Origin: Comamonadaceae bacterium
Lineage (GTDB): Bacteria; Pseudomonadota; Gammaproteobacteria; Burkholderiales; Burkholderiaceae
Reading direction: 5' to 3'
NCBI GenBank assembly: GCA_947374535.1
Contig: CANCCJ010000128.1
Coordinates: 1 to 6,855, forward strand
DNA length: 6,855 nucleotides
Position numbers and translations under genes: made by a program
Shown: positions 6,141 to 6,855 of the stretch, one piece after another
How positions within the stretch are numbered: position 1 is the first letter of the stretch
Layout: every line of letters starts with the position of its first letter
The notes under the pieces: generated by a model
Seen by the model: only the letters and a program-made list of their open reading frames with translations
Databases searched by the model: none
Told to the model about the DNA's origin: nothing

Positions 6141-6274
6141 TATTTTTTCTTCGCTGCGTCTTCAATGGCCGAGCCGGCCTTTTGCACATCTTGACCCAAG
6201 CCCCGCATCGTGTTGCAAGCACTAAGTCCTACAACGGCGACGAGGCCTAAAGCGATCAATAGAAGTTTGGTCAT
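6140..6274 (-). CDS. entericidin A/B-family small lipoprotein between leuC and leuD
   Basis: This 44-residue lipoprotein precursor starts [20 protein letters not shown]: a short Lys-bearing n-region, a hydrophobic core and the lipobox LSAC with the lipidated Cys20. The mature 25 residues begin [20 protein letters not shown] and end AAKKK. This matches the entericidin pattern (EcnB of E. coli has CNTTRGVGEDI followed by a Gly/Ala helix). E. coli EcnA and EcnB are membrane lipoproteins described as an antidote/toxin pair; the role in Burkholderiales is not known to me. Lipobox residue +2 is Asn, not Asp, so outer-membrane sorting is expected. A good GAGG site (6287-6284) lies 9 nt before the ATG, and the stop overlaps the leuD start as TAATG. 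It is therefore a true member of the leu operon although no leucine role is evident. A single gene is present, not an ecnA-ecnB tandem. Confidence 0.9.
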   Translation of the reverse strand: MTKLLLIALGLVAVVGLSACNTMRGLGQDVQKAGSAIEDAAKKK

Positions 6275-6288
6275 GTGGGTGTTCCTCG

Positions 6289-6855
6289 TTACGCGAACTT
6301 GCGCACGTCCACAAAGTGACCGTGAATGGCGGCAGCCGCGGCCATGGCAGGGCTGACCAAATGGGTGCGGCCACCGTTGCCTTGACGGCCTTCAAAGTTG
6401 CGGTTGCTCGTGGAGGCACAGCGCTCGCCAGGCTCTAAGCGGTCGGCGTTCATGGCCAAACACATGGAGCAGCCGGGCTCGCGCCACTCAAAGCCAGCAG
6501 CTTTGAAAATCTCGTGCAGACCTTCGCGCTCGGCTTGTTCTTTGACCAAGCCAGAGCCGGGCACCACCAAAGCGAGCTTGATGTTCTTGGCCACTTTTTG
6601 GCCGAGTTTTTTCACCACCGCAGCGGCTTCGCGCATGTCTTCAATGCGGCTGTTGGTGCAAGAGCCAATGAACACTTTGTCCACGAACAAGTCGTTCAGG
6701 GCTTTGCCGGGTTCCAAGTCCATGTACGTCAAGGCACGTTCGATGGCGGCGCGTTTGTTGGCGTCTTTTTCTTTGTCGGGGTCAGGCACTATGCCGTTGA
6801 TGTCCAGCACCATTTCAGGCGAGGTGCCCCAAGTAACTTGCGGCAAGATGTCTTC
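6289..6855 (-). CDS. leuC: 3-isopropylmalate dehydratase large subunit, 5' part outside the window
   Basis: LeuC is the [4Fe-4S] catalytic subunit of isopropylmalate isomerase, working with LeuD. The frame is open to the window edge: the last 188 residues are visible, of about 470 in the full protein. The fragment begins [16 protein letters not shown], typical internal LeuC sequence. The cluster ligands are all present: Cys66 of the fragment in [15 protein letters not shown], and Cys129 and Cys132 in [41 protein letters not shown] near the end is the conserved active-site tail. The TTG at 6846 is internal, not a start, because family sequence continues upstream of it. The stop TAA (6291-6289) is followed after 14 nt by the lipoprotein gene. 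Confidence 0.98.
   Translation of the reverse strand, partial: EDILPQVTWGTSPEMVLDINGIVPDPDKEKDANKRAAIERALTYMDLEPGKALNDLFVDKVFIGSCTNSRIEDMREAAAVVKKLGQKVAKNIKLALVVPGSGLVKEQAEREGLHEIFKAAGFEWREPGCSMCLAMNADRLEPGERCASTSNRNFEGRQGNGGRTHLVSPAMAAAAAIHGHFVDVRKFA

Noticed and set aside
6844..6846. TTG as a start codon for a short leuC-like protein
   Set aside because: LeuC family sequence (EDIL before PQVTWG) continues upstream to the window edge, so the TTG is an internal Leu codon of a gene cut by the window.

Overview
The window reads as ordinary chromosomal DNA of a betaproteobacterium. The gene order leuC–(small lipoprotein)–leuD–leuB–asd–fimV–truA–trpF, the moderately high GC content (mid-50s percent by eye) and the protein sequences all fit Burkholderiales, most likely Comamonadaceae (Limnohabitans/Rhodoferax-like). 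The family assignment is inference. All genes lie on the minus strand, so transcription runs from right (6855) to left (1). No mobile element, CRISPR array, tRNA or rRNA was seen.

Right half (6855 to about 4345): a leucine-biosynthesis unit. It holds the 3' part of leuC, a 44-residue entericidin-type lipoprotein gene that is easy to miss, leuD and leuB. The genes are tightly packed: a 14-nt gap, a TAATG overlap, then an 18-nt gap. The unit ends at a clean intrinsic terminator (9-bp perfect stem, UUCG loop, U-tract) 23 nt after leuB. LeuCD isomerises 2-isopropylmalate to 3-isopropylmalate and LeuB oxidises that product towards leucine.

Middle (about 4345 to 4075): a 317-nt spacer that is not empty. 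It carries a sigma70-like promoter and a 34-codon ORF whose last ten residues are ITIKTTTITG, immediately before the stop. Next come two mutually exclusive RNA stems (an antiterminator and a terminator followed by UUUU), and then asd. This has the layout of a ribosome-mediated threonine/isoleucine attenuator, and it sits in front of the gene that makes aspartate semialdehyde, the branch-point precursor of Thr, Ile, Met and Lys. The predicted transcription start falls on or next to the leader AUG, so the leader peptide may be translated from a leaderless end. This is the most interesting element of the window.

Left half (4074 to 1): asd (aspartate-semialdehyde dehydrogenase), fimV (a short FimV-type inner-membrane hub protein with a LysM domain, one membrane span and an unusual histidine-rich cytoplasmic tract), truA (tRNA pseudouridine 38-40 synthase) and the first 173 codons of trpF (phosphoribosylanthranilate isomerase, cut by the window edge). 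Gaps are 21 nt, 4 nt and a 4-nt ATGA overlap. This suggests one transcript with translational coupling, placing amino-acid, cell-pole and tRNA-modification genes downstream of the asd leader.
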